Notes: a model not told the origin generated them from the letters alone. A stretch of DNA of 64,000 nucleotides from Marinilabiliales bacterium (GCA_003512955.1 DOTG01000038.1:310001-374000); one strand, 5' to 3'; counted from the first letter of the stretch, positions 44,131-53,811 are shown. Program-made: numbers and translations.

Positions 44131-44178
44131 AAAATAGAAATCCCATGAACGGACAAACCATCATGGGATTTCTATTTT
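44131..44178. terminator. Strong bidirectional terminator between manA and lpdA
   Basis: Perfect 18-bp stem AAAATAGAAATCCCATGA / TCATGGGATTTCTATTTT (44131-44148 with 44161-44178), 12-nt loop. It serves the convergent lpdA (stop at 44194) and the manA side. Confidence 0.9.
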
Positions 44179-44193
44179 GAGTTATTCCTGTTT

Positions 44194-45585
44194 TTAAATA
44201 TGAATCACCTCGCCATAAGCAGCAGCGGCAGCCTCCATAATGGCTTCGCTCATGGTTGGGTGCGGATGAATGGCTTTTATCAGCTCATGGCCTGTAGTTT
44301 CAAGTTTTTTAGCTACCACCAATTCGGCAATCATCTCGGTTACATTGGCTCCAATCAGATGCGCACCTAAAAGTTCCCCATACTTCTCATCAAAAATAAG
44401 CTTCACAAAACCATCTTTAGCCCCGGCAGCGCTGGCTTTTCCTGATGCGGTAAATGGGAATTTCCCTACTTTAATTTGGTAACCGGCCTCCTTGGCAGCT
44501 TTTTCGGTCATACCCACCGAACCAATCTCAGGGGTTGTATAGGTACATCCGGGAATATTGCTGTAGTCCACGGGGTGGGCATCCAAACCGGCAATTTTCT
44601 CAACGCAGGTAATCCCCTCTGCCGAAGCCACGTGGGCCAGTGCCGGGCCATGAACAATATCACCAATGGCGTAAACCCCTTCCACGTTGGTACGGTAAAA
44701 ACCGTCCACTTTTACTTTTCCTTTTTCCACGGCTACTCCCATTTCTTCCAGCCCAATACCTTCAATATTTGGAGTAATCCCCACTGCGGAAAGCACCACA
44801 TCGGCTTCCAATTGCTCCTCTCCTTTTTTGGTTTTAACAAATACTTTGCAGGTTTTTCCGGAAATATCCACCTTTTCAACCGAAGAGGCTGTCATTACAT
44901 TGATGCCAATCTTTTTAAAAGAACGCTCCAACTGTTTCGATACTTCTTCATCCTCGTTGGGTACAACATTGGGCAGAAATTCTACCAAGGTAACTTTGGT
45001 TCCAATGGTGGCATAAAAATAGGCAAATTCGCTGCCGATGGCCCCTGAACCCACAACCACCATACTCTCGGGTTGTTTATCAAGTGTGAGGGCCTTGCGG
45101 TAACCAATGATTTTTTTACCGTCCTGAGGCAGATTGGGTAATTCTTTGGAACGTGCCCCGGTAGCCAGAATAATATGCCTGGCAGTAACCTCGCTCTTTT
45201 TACCGTCGGCATTGGTAACCTCCACCGTATTTTTTGCTTTGAGTTTTCCAAACCCCTGGATCACCTCAATTTTGTTCTTTTTAAACAAAAATTGGATTCC
45301 TTTGCTCATGCCATCGGCTACGCCACGGCTGCGTTCTACCATTTTGGTAAAATCGGGTTTGGCATCTCCTGAAAGAGCAATGCCATAATCGGCGGCATGT
45401 TTCATATATTCAAAAACCTGCGCACTTTTAAGCAAACTTTTGGTAGGAATGCAACCCCAGTTTAAACAAATACCACCTAATTCGGCACGTTCAACAACGG
45501 CTGTTTTTAAACCCAATTGCGAAGCCCTGATAGCGGCAACATATCCGCCAGGCCCGCTCCCTATAATCAATACATCAAAATTCAT
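44194..45585 (-). CDS. lpdA: Dihydrolipoyl dehydrogenase (E3)
   Basis: Reoxidises dihydrolipoamide in 2-oxoacid dehydrogenase or glycine cleavage complexes. 463 residues: FAD motif IIGSGPGGYVAAI, redox disulfide GGICLNWGCIPTKS with Cys40 and Cys45, NAD motif VVGSGAIGSEFAYFYATIGT, AIGDIVHGPALAHVA, and the C-terminal HPHPTMSEAIMEA with the catalytic His-Glu pair. No E1/E2 genes are adjacent. Monocistronic. Confidence 0.95.
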   Translation of the reverse strand: MNFDVLIIGSGPGGYVAAIRASQLGLKTAVVERAELGGICLNWGCIPTKSLLKSAQVFEYMKHAADYGIALSGDAKPDFTKMVERSRGVADGMSKGIQFLFKKNKIEVIQGFGKLKAKNTVEVTNADGKKSEVTARHIILATGARSKELPNLPQDGKKIIGYRKALTLDKQPESMVVVGSGAIGSEFAYFYATIGTKVTLVEFLPNVVPNEDEEVSKQLERSFKKIGINVMTASSVEKVDISGKTCKVFVKTKKGEEQLEADVVLSAVGITPNIEGIGLEEMGVAVEKGKVKVDGFYRTNVEGVYAIGDIVHGPALAHVASAEGITCVEKIAGLDAHPVDYSNIPGCTYTTPEIGSVGMTEKAAKEAGYQIKVGKFPFTASGKASAAGAKDGFVKLIFDEKYGELLGAHLIGANVTEMIAELVVAKKLETTGHELIKAIHPHPTMSEAIMEAAAAAYGEVIHI

Positions 45586-45670
45586 GTTTGTTTATTTTAT
45601 GCCTTGCACGATGCTTTGGCAGTTTTGCACTATAAACTATTCAAATTAAAAGATGTTCACTAATATTTTA

Positions 45671-45848
45671 AATCAATTTCGTTTAGTTAGCAGAAAAGAA
45701 TATTTTAATATCAGGTAGTCAGTATCGAGATATGAGATTGAGAGATACGAGACACAAGATAATGTGCAAATTTGATGATGGGCCAATTTACTCACCTCCA
45801 ATATTTCAACAATTTAACAATTCAACCTTGATACCCTGTAACCATTTA
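45671..45848 (+). repeat. Dispersed intergenic repeat, copy 2
   Basis: Same ordered segments as 22631-22757 (CGTTTAGTTAGCAGAA ... GTAGTCAGTATC ... GACACAAGATAATGTGC ... ACCCTGTAACCATT), with about 50 extra bases including AGAGATACGAGACAC-type short repeats. It fills the gap between lpdA and the zinc permease gene (45586-45850). Confidence 0.8.
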
Positions 45849-45850
45849 AC

Positions 45851-46711
45851 CTAACCATTAACTGAATCCGTAATCTGCTCATTTGATTGCCTGTTTCTTC
45901 GCTCATAGACCATTTTAATTAATTTTGCCAGAAAAAAGATGAATGACAGCGTGAAAATGATTGCTGCTCCCGTGGGGATTCCTAACCAGAACGAGCCTGC
46001 TAACCCAGCCATTGTTCCTACAAAACTAATGACAATTGAATAAATGATGATGCGTTTAAAGTTGTTTGAGAACAGGTTAGCCGTGTTTTGCGGAAGGGTA
46101 AGCATGCTCATGACCAGGATAATGCCGGCAACTTTAATATTCATCACTATCCCCAAGGCGATAAGTAAAATCATGGTATAGTTTAGAAAATTAACAGGGG
46201 CTTTCTGCGATTTGGCAAAACCTTCGTCGAAGGCAAAAAACAAAATGGGACGGTAGAACACCGAAAAGAAAATTACAACAAAAGCCGCCAATACTGCCAT
46301 TACCCATAATTCAGAAGCGCTAACCGTAAGAATACTTCCAAAAAGGTAACTCATCAGGTTGGGGGTAAACCCCGGGGTAATATAAACAAAGATAATCCCA
46401 ATGGCCATTCCTAGGGACCAAAGGATTCCGATGCTTGAATCGTTCCTGACATTTCCTTTTTTCGAAATCCATTCGATACCCAATGCCGAAATCATGGCAA
46501 ACAGCGTGGCTCCCAGAAATGGCGGCATCCCAAAATAAAAAGCCATACCAATACCTCCAAACGATGCATGGGTAATTCCACCGGAAATAAAAACCATCCG
46601 CTTGCTGACGATATAAGTTCCTAAAACCCCACAAATAATGCTTGACAACAACGCAGCCATAAAGGCATGGTTGATGAACGTATAACTGAAAAGATCAATA
46701 ATTGCTTGCAT
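45851..46711 (-). CDS. znuB: Metal (zinc/manganese) ABC transporter permease
   Basis: 286 residues with eight or nine hydrophobic helices, ABC-3 family. Family segments: GGITHASFGGIGMAFYFG, SSIGILWSLGMAIGIIFV and KVAGIILVMSMLTLPQNTANLF. Together with the ATPase (3 bp upstream) and the nearby substrate-binding lipoprotein it forms a ZnuABC-type importer in the inner membrane. Zinc is favoured by the His-rich loop of the binding protein; manganese is not excluded. Confidence 0.92.
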   Translation of the reverse strand: MQAIIDLFSYTFINHAFMAALLSSIICGVLGTYIVSKRMVFISGGITHASFGGIGMAFYFGMPPFLGATLFAMISALGIEWISKKGNVRNDSSIGILWSLGMAIGIIFVYITPGFTPNLMSYLFGSILTVSASELWVMAVLAAFVVIFFSVFYRPILFFAFDEGFAKSQKAPVNFLNYTMILLIALGIVMNIKVAGIILVMSMLTLPQNTANLFSNNFKRIIIYSIVISFVGTMAGLAGSFWLGIPTGAAIIFTLSFIFFLAKLIKMVYERRNRQSNEQITDSVNG

Positions 46712-46714
46712 GGA

Positions 46715-47458
46715 TTATAATTTATGAGGTGCCAAAACCTGGTGAGGAACCTCGCCATGAGTAATCAGCTTGATGGGGCAATTGTAATGGGTCAACTGCT
46801 CCTGAGTAATTTTGTTCGATTGGTGGTAATGCAGTTTCCGGTTCACACAGGCAATGGTTTTTACATGGCTCGAAATAATTCCTAAATCGTGCGACACCAT
46901 TAAAATAGCCATATTTTGGTTCAATGATTTTAACCACCCGAAAAGTTCATGTTCAAACTGATTGTCAACAAAGGTGCTGGGTTCGTCCAGGATCAACAAT
47001 TCCGGCTGGTTCATGAGTGCCCGGCAAAGCAACGCCCGCTGCATCTGTCCACCCGATAATCGCCCGATAGATTTATTCTTTAAATGAATGATACCCGCCT
47101 GTTCCAATAATGATAAGGCATATATTTTATCATCGGGGTTGAACTTTTTCCACAGTCCCTTTTTCCCTGCCAAACCGGAAAGTACCACATCAAAAACCGA
47201 AATGGGAAAATCCTTATCAATAGGATTAATCTGAGGCAGGTATCCTATTTTTGAAGACTTAATATGATATCGGATGCTCCCTTCCCAATAAGGAATCAGT
47301 CCCAGGATGGTGCGTATCAACGTGGTTTTTCCGCCACCGTTAGGGCCAATCACTCCAACAAAATCGTTGGGAGCTATTTCGAAGGTAACATTTTCCAACA
47401 CCTTTTGAGTTTGGTAACCCACGGATAGGTTTTGAATTGCTACTAACGGATTATTCAT
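46715..47458 (-). CDS. znuC: Metal ABC transporter ATP-binding protein
   Basis: 247 residues: Walker A GPNGGGKTTL (residues 38-47), Q-loop GYLPQ, signature LSGGQMQRALL, Walker B LLILDEPSTFVD and the switch histidine in MVSHDLG. It energises the ZnuB-type permease encoded 3 bp downstream. GGGAAAAT octamers lie in the 5' region. Confidence 0.93.
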   Translation of the reverse strand: MNNPLVAIQNLSVGYQTQKVLENVTFEIAPNDFVGVIGPNGGGKTTLIRTILGLIPYWEGSIRYHIKSSKIGYLPQINPIDKDFPISVFDVVLSGLAGKKGLWKKFNPDDKIYALSLLEQAGIIHLKNKSIGRLSGGQMQRALLCRALMNQPELLILDEPSTFVDNQFEHELFGWLKSLNQNMAILMVSHDLGIISSHVKTIACVNRKLHYHQSNKITQEQLTHYNCPIKLITHGEVPHQVLAPHKL

Positions 47459-47469
47459 TTTGAGGTATT

Positions 47470-47513
47470 TAAAAAATGGGAAAATGGGAAAATGGGGGTA
47501 TGGGAAAATGGGA
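47470..47513. repeat. Short AAAATGGG octamer repeats
   Basis: Four to five AAAATGGG units in the 132-bp gap between znuC and the four-helix-bundle gene. The octamer is phased at 8 bp with one GGTATGGG variant. Confidence 0.7.
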
Positions 47514-47590
47514 TTTCCCAGAAGCGCAAAATTGGTAAACTAAAAAAGCTGATTGCATATTATACTATTTTTCTTGGTGTAGCTTGTTTT

Positions 47591-47950
47591 CTACGACTTT
47601 ATAAGATTAATAAGTCCATTTTCTACTTTGTAATGGAGGTTATTCAACTCTTCAAATTCATTTTCAGATAATTGGTTAGCCTTGTTAAAACTATAAATCG
47701 AGGAGAAATACTCACTACTTGAACCTAATGAATAATTCAAAAAAACCAAATATTCTTTGGTACTTTTTCTACCATAACCTTCAGCAATATTCCTGCTTAT
47801 GCTTTGCGAAGCATCAATACAATTTCCCATTGTTTTCTTTAGTTCAAAAGGTTGTTTTGTTAGAATTTTACAGGTTAAAACATATAATTCAATTGCATCC
47901 TGCCATACAATAAGGTTGCAAAACCCTTTATTTGAATTCCATTTACCCAT
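47591..47950 (-). CDS. Four-helix-bundle protein (23S rRNA intervening-sequence type)
   Basis: 119 residues, all alpha, no signal peptide. It matches the small S23/IVP four-helix-bundle family: WQDAIELYVLTCKI, FELKKTMGNCIDASQSISRNIAEGYGRKSTKEYLVFLNYSLGSSSEYFS. Such genes were first noticed inside 23S rRNA intervening sequences, but many are scattered in Bacteroidota genomes, as here with no rRNA nearby. It separates znuC from the zinc-binding lipoprotein gene. Function unknown. Confidence 0.88.
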   Translation of the reverse strand: MGKWNSNKGFCNLIVWQDAIELYVLTCKILTKQPFELKKTMGNCIDASQSISRNIAEGYGRKSTKEYLVFLNYSLGSSSEYFSSIYSFNKANQLSENEFEELNNLHYKVENGLINLIKS

Positions 47951-48081
47951 TTTGAAGTATTAAGTGTTCATTTCTTATTAATAATCTTACCAAAAAACTT
48001 AAAATTACCCAGCTTTCCGATACCCCAATTCCCCTTTTCCTCATCTTCCCAATTTACCAGCAACAAAAAAACAACCCCTCG

Positions 48082-48969
48082 TTATTCGTGCATTTCAGCA
48101 AACGCCTCCCCAAACTCCTTCATGGTATTGAACCAATCGTAATCCAAAGGATTCATGGAAACCACTTTCCCGTTGATTTGGCTGGCAATGGTACGGGCTT
48201 GGGCGTTGCTAAATTCTTTTTGTACAAACACCATTTGAATATTATTTTGAGTAGCAAAGTCAATAATGTTTTTTAATTTGTCAGCCGTAGCCTCTTTTCC
48301 GTTGTGCTCAATGGCCACCTGATGCAACCCATAATCGCGGGCTAAATAAGTCCATACCGGGTGATAGACAATAAAACTGGTCCCCTGGGCATGTTGCAAC
48401 TGACTGCTGAGTATTTGATGCACAGAGTCGCATTGGGTTGTAAACCGTGAATAATTTTGTTCCATTTCTGCCAGATGCTCCGGATATAATCCGGATAAGG
48501 CCCTAAAAATATTGGTGGCTTGTATCTTAACCAATTCCGGAGAGAGCCAGATGTGCGGATTGTAAACTTCTTGATGGTGCGCGTGTTCCTTGGTTGCTTC
48601 GGTTTGCGTGGAATCATCGGAGACAAAAGAAACTCCCAAAGAGGTGTCAAATACTTTCATATCGGGTGAAACCGAAACCAGTTTTTCCATCCAGGCGCTT
48701 TCAAAGGTGATTTGTCCAATCTTAAAATAGGCCGACGATTTCGACAAAGCTTTCATCTGCAACGGGGTAGGCTCATAGGTATGCGGATTCCCTCCAGGAG
48801 GGATCATTACATTCACCTCAAGCCAATCGCCAGCAATCTGGTTAACAAAAAACTGCTGAGGAATAATGCTCACTGTCACTACAGGTTTTTCCGGTTTTGG
48901 AGCATTTGAGATGCAACCTGTACCTATCCACACAACTAAAACGAATACTGATACCGGGAATTGTTTCAT
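48082..48969 (-). CDS. znuA: Zinc ABC transporter substrate-binding lipoprotein
   Basis: 295 residues with lipobox GTGC (Cys19). The solute-binding family 9 fold is shown by IPPGGNPHTYEPTP, a His-rich loop (TKEHAHHQEVYNPHIWLSP) and VYHPVWTYLARDYGL. Conserved His in NPHTYEP, NPHIWLS and YHPVW are metal ligands. As an outer-face inner-membrane lipoprotein it would deliver zinc to the ABC transporter encoded downstream (46715-47458 and 45851-46711), with a four-helix-bundle gene in between. Confidence 0.92.
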   Translation of the reverse strand: MKQFPVSVFVLVVWIGTGCISNAPKPEKPVVTVSIIPQQFFVNQIAGDWLEVNVMIPPGGNPHTYEPTPLQMKALSKSSAYFKIGQITFESAWMEKLVSVSPDMKVFDTSLGVSFVSDDSTQTEATKEHAHHQEVYNPHIWLSPELVKIQATNIFRALSGLYPEHLAEMEQNYSRFTTQCDSVHQILSSQLQHAQGTSFIVYHPVWTYLARDYGLHQVAIEHNGKEATADKLKNIIDFATQNNIQMVFVQKEFSNAQARTIASQINGKVVSMNPLDYDWFNTMKEFGEAFAEMHE

Positions 48970-49145
48970 CTTTTTGAATTTAGAACGACAAAATTAAGAA
49001 ATAAACGGAAGTACAAACAGAGTGGCGATTTGTTTTATAAAGCCAGCATGTATAGCATCAAAATTTTATAAACCTCACATCGCAACCAATTGTTAAAAAA
49101 ATCATCTACATACCTGAATGAACTAAACCATAAAAACAGAAAACT

Positions 49146-49937
49146 ATGAAACATTTACTTGGCCTCATGTTGATTATCTGCACCTACACAGGTTTCGCCC
49201 AGGATAAAATTGTAAAAACAACCGGTGATGTAGTAAACTGTAAGGTTTCAGAGATTCTTTCCGATGAAATAAAATATTATTATACCGATAATCCAAAAAT
49301 AATTTTTGGTATTGATAAAACTCTGGTTGATAGAATTGAATTTGCCACTGGCGAAACAATCAAAATTGACGGGAACAGTTTCGATAATTCTGAATATTAT
49401 GCCAATCAAAGGAAAAGGGCATTAAAAATAAATTTTCTGTCGCCTTTACTGGGAAGTACAGAATTGGTTTATGAGCAAAATATCAAACCCGGTAAATCAT
49501 GGGAAACTGCCATTGGTATCATTGGGCTTGGTTTTGATACTTATGAGCTTAACAGCCAAGGTATTTATGGCAAGCTGGCTTATAAATTTATGAGGACTCC
49601 CAATTTTTATACCCAAAGAATGCACTATGCCCACATTATGAAGGGAGCTTATTTTGCCCCCGAACTTGCCTTCCGGTATGCAAAGTACGATTACGAGGAT
49701 TGGGATTATTACAATGGAGGGAATACGACAAGAAAAGAGGATCTAGCCCTGGCATTTACTTTAAAATTCGGAAAACAATGGGTTTTTGATGATGCTTTGG
49801 TGGTAGATACTTTTTTTGGTGTGGGTTATGGTTTTAGTAAAGATAATAAAGAGTCAATACCTTATGGTTTTGCTGTATTCGATAATGAATTTCCAATTGC
49901 ATTAACATACGGATTACGAATTGGTTGGGCCTTTTAA
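49146..49937 (+). CDS. Hypothetical exported protein, possible outer-membrane barrel
   Basis: 263 residues with a signal peptide (MKHLLGLMLIICTYTGFAQ). The N-terminal part (about residues 20-75, IVKTTGDVVNCKVSEILSDEIKYYYTDNP) resembles a short beta-rich domain seen in many Bacteroidota hypothetical proteins; the rest (about 90-263) has barrel-like strands (YGKLAYKFM, FAPELAFRYAKYDY, ALTYGLRIGWAF). Single gene; no function can be assigned. Confidence 0.72.
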   Translation: MKHLLGLMLIICTYTGFAQDKIVKTTGDVVNCKVSEILSDEIKYYYTDNPKIIFGIDKTLVDRIEFATGETIKIDGNSFDNSEYYANQRKRALKINFLSPLLGSTELVYEQNIKPGKSWETAIGIIGLGFDTYELNSQGIYGKLAYKFMRTPNFYTQRMHYAHIMKGAYFAPELAFRYAKYDYEDWDYYNGGNTTRKEDLALAFTLKFGKQWVFDDALVVDTFFGVGYGFSKDNKESIPYGFAVFDNEFPIALTYGLRIGWAF

Positions 49938-49957
49938 GATTGAAAATGGAATTATCA

Positions 49958-51757
49958 TCAATCAATAATCCCCATACGCTCCATTAAAAAAGAGGCATTC
50001 ATATTTTTTGTGACCCCGGGCTGCAGTTTGTAATCAAATTGCAGCTCGTTGTTTTTAATGGCCACTTCAAAACACAAGGCTTTGAATACCTGGGGCTGTT
50101 GTTCTGCCAAACGGGCTAATTCCAGATCGTGGGTAGCCACCAATCCGTAAGCATTTTTCCGGGTAATTTTTTTTACAAACCCAATAGAACCTTTGCGCTT
50201 ATCCTCGGAGTTTGTCCCGCGCAGAATCTCATCCAGAATAATGAACAGTTTTTCACCTTTATCCAATTCTTGCGCAATCCGCTGCAATCTTTTCAGTTCG
50301 GCAAAAAAGTACGATTCATGCTTCATCAACGAATCCTCGGTACGCATGCTGGTAAACAATGGTAAAGGAGTGAATACCATTTTGGTGGCACAAACAGGTG
50401 CACCACAGCCCGCCAAAACCAAATTCGAAGCAATGGTCCTTAAAAATGTACTTTTCCCGGCCATGTTTGCTCCCGTGATGATGGTATAACGTTGTGAATC
50501 ATCAATATTGAAGTGGTTACATACACGGGTTTCTTCATCCAATAAGGGATGCCCCAATTCTTCGGCAGTAAATTCAAAGCACTCATCGGCCAGAAGCGGG
50601 AAAATGTATTCCGGGTGATTAAAACGGAAATTCGCCAAACTCATCAGGGCATCAAAATAGGCAACTGTTTTTTGCCACTCTTCAAAATCCATTTGATGTG
50701 TCCGTTGCCACTTTTCAATACGCCACAAACATTGCCAATCCCAAAACAAAAGGCTGTTCAGCAGAATACCAATCAGGATGTTGTTCCTATTATCCAACGC
50801 ATCAAGCAGGGTTGTCAATTGTTGAATCTGCTTGCTGACAGGAAGGGCATTTTTAAATAATTTTTGATGAAGTTCTTGGGTTAAAGAGGCTTGGGGTTTG
50901 ATATTTTCAATGAGTTTCATCAATTGCAGCATTTTTTTCAATTGCAAATGACCCGACGAAAGTAGCGCATAACGTTTATTAAATTCCTTTAAACCAACAC
51001 CCACGCAGCCAAGATTGAAAATCATCAGGTAAATAAACACAGTCCAATTCACCCAATTACCTATAACCAAAGCCAATACCGTAAAATTTAGCAGAGGCCA
51101 AAGCCACAGTAAAGCGGCAAAAACTCTTTTTGACTTAAAGAACGAGGGTTGGGTCAACCACTTTTCAATAATTTCTTTTTCGTTTTCTCCTGTTGGATAA
51201 AGCCTGCCAAATGCCCCGAATGATTGCCGGAACTCCACATCCGGAGCCAATTCTTCAATGGATTGCTGTTGTTTTAAGATAATTTGAGTGGGTAATGGGG
51301 TTTCCTTCAACCAAAAAGCCAGCAACTTTTTCCCTCCTTGGGTTACAGTCCGGTTCAGAAATTGAAACAGCGAACCCGGACCAAACAAATCAATATCATA
51401 CGAATAAACATGTCCCACATCAATAAACCCGTTACCTCCATCGGATCCGCTAAAATCACCCAGACAACTTTTTAACTCCAATTGATTAATCTCCAACAAT
51501 TTCAACAAATAACCGCGTTTATCTTCCACCCGCTTATGCCATTTAATGAAAACAAAAAAGACTATCAAAAAGGCTGCCCCAACAGATGCCCCTAACCACG
51601 AAAACACTGGATAAAGCCAAATCCATGAAACCAAGCTGCATGCAAAAACCAGCAATCGTGAAAAAGAAAGCACGAAATGCTTTTGCTGTATCGAGGAAAG
51701 GCTTTTTGTTAAAACATCTATACGCTGTTGATATATCTTTGCTTGTGAACGTCCCAT
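49958..51757 (-). CDS. MutS-like ATPase with membrane helices
   Basis: 599 residues from the ATG at 51757 (TTG at 51772 would add five). It has MutS core and ATPase domains but not the mismatch-binding domain I. Walker A is TGANMAGKSTFL, followed by NLVLAGCGAPVCA, and Walker B is LFIILDEILRGTNSEDK; the ATHDLELA motif follows. Two hydrophobic pairs (about residues 30-70 and 210-250) suggest membrane attachment. This architecture is found in Bacteroidota and is unlikely to act in mismatch repair; the role is unknown. Confidence 0.85.
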   Translation of the reverse strand: MGRSQAKIYQQRIDVLTKSLSSIQQKHFVLSFSRLLVFACSLVSWIWLYPVFSWLGASVGAAFLIVFFVFIKWHKRVEDKRGYLLKLLEINQLELKSCLGDFSGSDGGNGFIDVGHVYSYDIDLFGPGSLFQFLNRTVTQGGKKLLAFWLKETPLPTQIILKQQQSIEELAPDVEFRQSFGAFGRLYPTGENEKEIIEKWLTQPSFFKSKRVFAALLWLWPLLNFTVLALVIGNWVNWTVFIYLMIFNLGCVGVGLKEFNKRYALLSSGHLQLKKMLQLMKLIENIKPQASLTQELHQKLFKNALPVSKQIQQLTTLLDALDNRNNILIGILLNSLLFWDWQCLWRIEKWQRTHQMDFEEWQKTVAYFDALMSLANFRFNHPEYIFPLLADECFEFTAEELGHPLLDEETRVCNHFNIDDSQRYTIITGANMAGKSTFLRTIASNLVLAGCGAPVCATKMVFTPLPLFTSMRTEDSLMKHESYFFAELKRLQRIAQELDKGEKLFIILDEILRGTNSEDKRKGSIGFVKKITRKNAYGLVATHDLELARLAEQQPQVFKALCFEVAIKNNELQFDYKLQPGVTKNMNASFLMERMGIID

Positions 51758-51841
51758 CTTAAATTTATTCAAATGTTCTGGCCATTATCGCCACTGAAAT
51801 GAATCCGCTGCTAAAACTAATTAAAACTGGAAAAAGGAATC

Positions 51842-53620
51842 TTACTCTTGGTGAGCCGAATCGTTCGATTCAAAAAGCAGTTTCATGTCGCGCCGTTTCC
51901 CAAATTCATAATAATCTTCGGGAATAACACGCCAATTGCTGGCCTTAACAGGTTTTATGGAAGGATGCGATTCTATCCATTTCATCACATAGTACCTTAA
52001 ATCATACTCCGAAACTTTAACAATCCGTTGATTTAGCTCTTTGTCGGACAAGCCTACACCAACTGTTAAATGACCGCCGCCGCCATTTCCCTGGTAGGAG
52101 TTCACTGCCACCGAATAGGTTGAATCGGCATAAAAAGCCTGTCCATTGGAAAAACCGAGGATTTTGATTTTACCCCCGTCAGGTTTTGAAACATCCACTA
52201 AATAATCGATGCCTGAAGCCGAGGAAAAATTGTAGTATTTATTCTTAAACCTCACCTGCCCGGTGGCATCGGTTTCAAGTTTTAATAAATGATCGTTGAA
52301 ACTGCTCATTTGGTTAAACCACAACGCGTAGGAATATTCCAAATACTTGTCAATCTCGCCCCCAGTTAACGAAAGGGTATAAAGCAGGTTTTCATATTTA
52401 TACAGATTAAACAAATCGCCCACTACCACAGGGCCTTTTTCAACTTGAGTGCGGTACGAAAGTGGGGAACAGAAAGAAACATCAGCCTTCGAAACTTCCA
52501 TTTGAACATTCTGTATCAAATCAATAAAAGCACTATTGCCAAAATAGGCATCTTTGGAATCCACAGCCTCGGTAAATTCACCAATCTGCCTCGATACATA
52601 GTTTAAAATTGTATTTGACGAGGATTGAAAAGTAGCCATAAATAAAGAATCGATGGGGCGGTCATTCATTTCAACCACTTTTGCATCAATTAGCTTTTCA
52701 TAGGTACCCTTCGAATGGTTTTGTTTAAATTTAATGCTGATGGCGGCAACTGCTCTGGCATGGCTTCTTGGATCGAGCAACAAGACGGTATCACCTTGTA
52801 TATTCACCACTTTTTCGTTGTAAAACTTATGATCGTGCCCTGCCAAAACCAGATCGAATCCCGGAACCTGCTGAGCCACCAGCTTGGTTGCATTTTCATT
52901 CATGAACACAGTACCATCTGCATTTTCATAGTTATAATCAACGCCGGAATGAAACAATCCAACCAGTAAGTCCGGTTTTTCCTTTTCCAGAATGATGGGC
53001 ACCCACTTTTTAGCGGTTTCCACCATATCGTCGAACCGCATGCCGCTCCAAAGATTCTCGGGCAACCATTTGGGGATTCCGGGAGTTATTAATCCCAACA
53101 CAGCAATTTTAATCCCTTTCCGTTCAATGATGGTATAAGGTTCAAAATAGGGCTCCCCGGTACTGGTATTCACGGCATTGGCAGCCAGGTAAGGGCATTT
53201 TAGCTGTTTCCGGAACCGATCATACACCGCGTGGCCCGTTTCAATATCGTGGTTTCCCACGGAAGCGGCATCGTAGTCCATAAAATTAAGCACATCGGCA
53301 GCAATATGTGCCGAAGTTGTATCTTCATAATTGTAATAATAAACCGTAGGTTGCCCTTGAAGCAAATCACCATTGTCCAATAAAATTACTGCATCGTTTC
53401 CATGCGTTTGCCTTTCCGATTGGACGAAAGAATACACATGGGCCAACGAATTACCTGAGGGTCTTCCTTCCACATAATTAAATGGGAAAAAGGTTCCGTG
53501 AACATCCGTGGTCTGGTAAATATATAATTCTGCCGATTCAGGCTTTTTGGGTGTACATCCCGAAAAAGTCAATCCTGCCAAAAGAATTAAAACGAACAAA
53601 CGTGTAGGCTTTATCATCAT
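51842..53620 (-). CDS. 5'-nucleotidase/metallophosphatase lipoprotein
   Basis: 592 residues from the MMK start at 53620; a longer frame to 53734 places 38 residues before the signal and is rejected. Lipobox FSGC near residue 20. The metallophosphatase domain shows the dinuclear metal motifs TTDVHGTFFP, DNGDLLQGQPT, SVGNHDIETG and LAGHDHKF; the C-terminal 5'-nucleotidase domain follows (SAFIDLIQNVQM ... VAVNSYQGNGGGGHL). UshA-like: hydrolyses nucleotides or 2',3'-cyclic nucleotides at the periplasmic or cell-surface face. Confidence 0.92.
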   Translation of the reverse strand: MMIKPTRLFVLILLAGLTFSGCTPKKPESAELYIYQTTDVHGTFFPFNYVEGRPSGNSLAHVYSFVQSERQTHGNDAVILLDNGDLLQGQPTVYYYNYEDTTSAHIAADVLNFMDYDAASVGNHDIETGHAVYDRFRKQLKCPYLAANAVNTSTGEPYFEPYTIIERKGIKIAVLGLITPGIPKWLPENLWSGMRFDDMVETAKKWVPIILEKEKPDLLVGLFHSGVDYNYENADGTVFMNENATKLVAQQVPGFDLVLAGHDHKFYNEKVVNIQGDTVLLLDPRSHARAVAAISIKFKQNHSKGTYEKLIDAKVVEMNDRPIDSLFMATFQSSSNTILNYVSRQIGEFTEAVDSKDAYFGNSAFIDLIQNVQMEVSKADVSFCSPLSYRTQVEKGPVVVGDLFNLYKYENLLYTLSLTGGEIDKYLEYSYALWFNQMSSFNDHLLKLETDATGQVRFKNKYYNFSSASGIDYLVDVSKPDGGKIKILGFSNGQAFYADSTYSVAVNSYQGNGGGGHLTVGVGLSDKELNQRIVKVSEYDLRYYVMKWIESHPSIKPVKASNWRVIPEDYYEFGKRRDMKLLFESNDSAHQE

Positions 53621-53811
53621 AGTAAAAAATTTATTTTCTTCAAGGCACGAAGTTAACAATTTAAACCCGTTCCAAATAGTTAGATGCATACAAACAAAAA
53701 AAATAGCAGCCCTTTTATTAAAATAATAATCCATATACCATTGATTGACTGTGTGTAATAAAAATAATTTTTGGATAAAATCAAATTAGAACGGTTCTAT
53801 GATTTTTTTCA

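Noticed and set aside
44476..45048. Plus-strand 190-codon frame antisense to lpdA
   Set aside because: Lies entirely within a well-supported gene, has no recognisable domain or signal, and its composition is that of a reverse-complement shadow.
53621..53734. Longer N-terminus of the 5'-nucleotidase lipoprotein
   Set aside because: Adds 38 residues before the lipoprotein signal, which would block lipidation at the FSGC cysteine.
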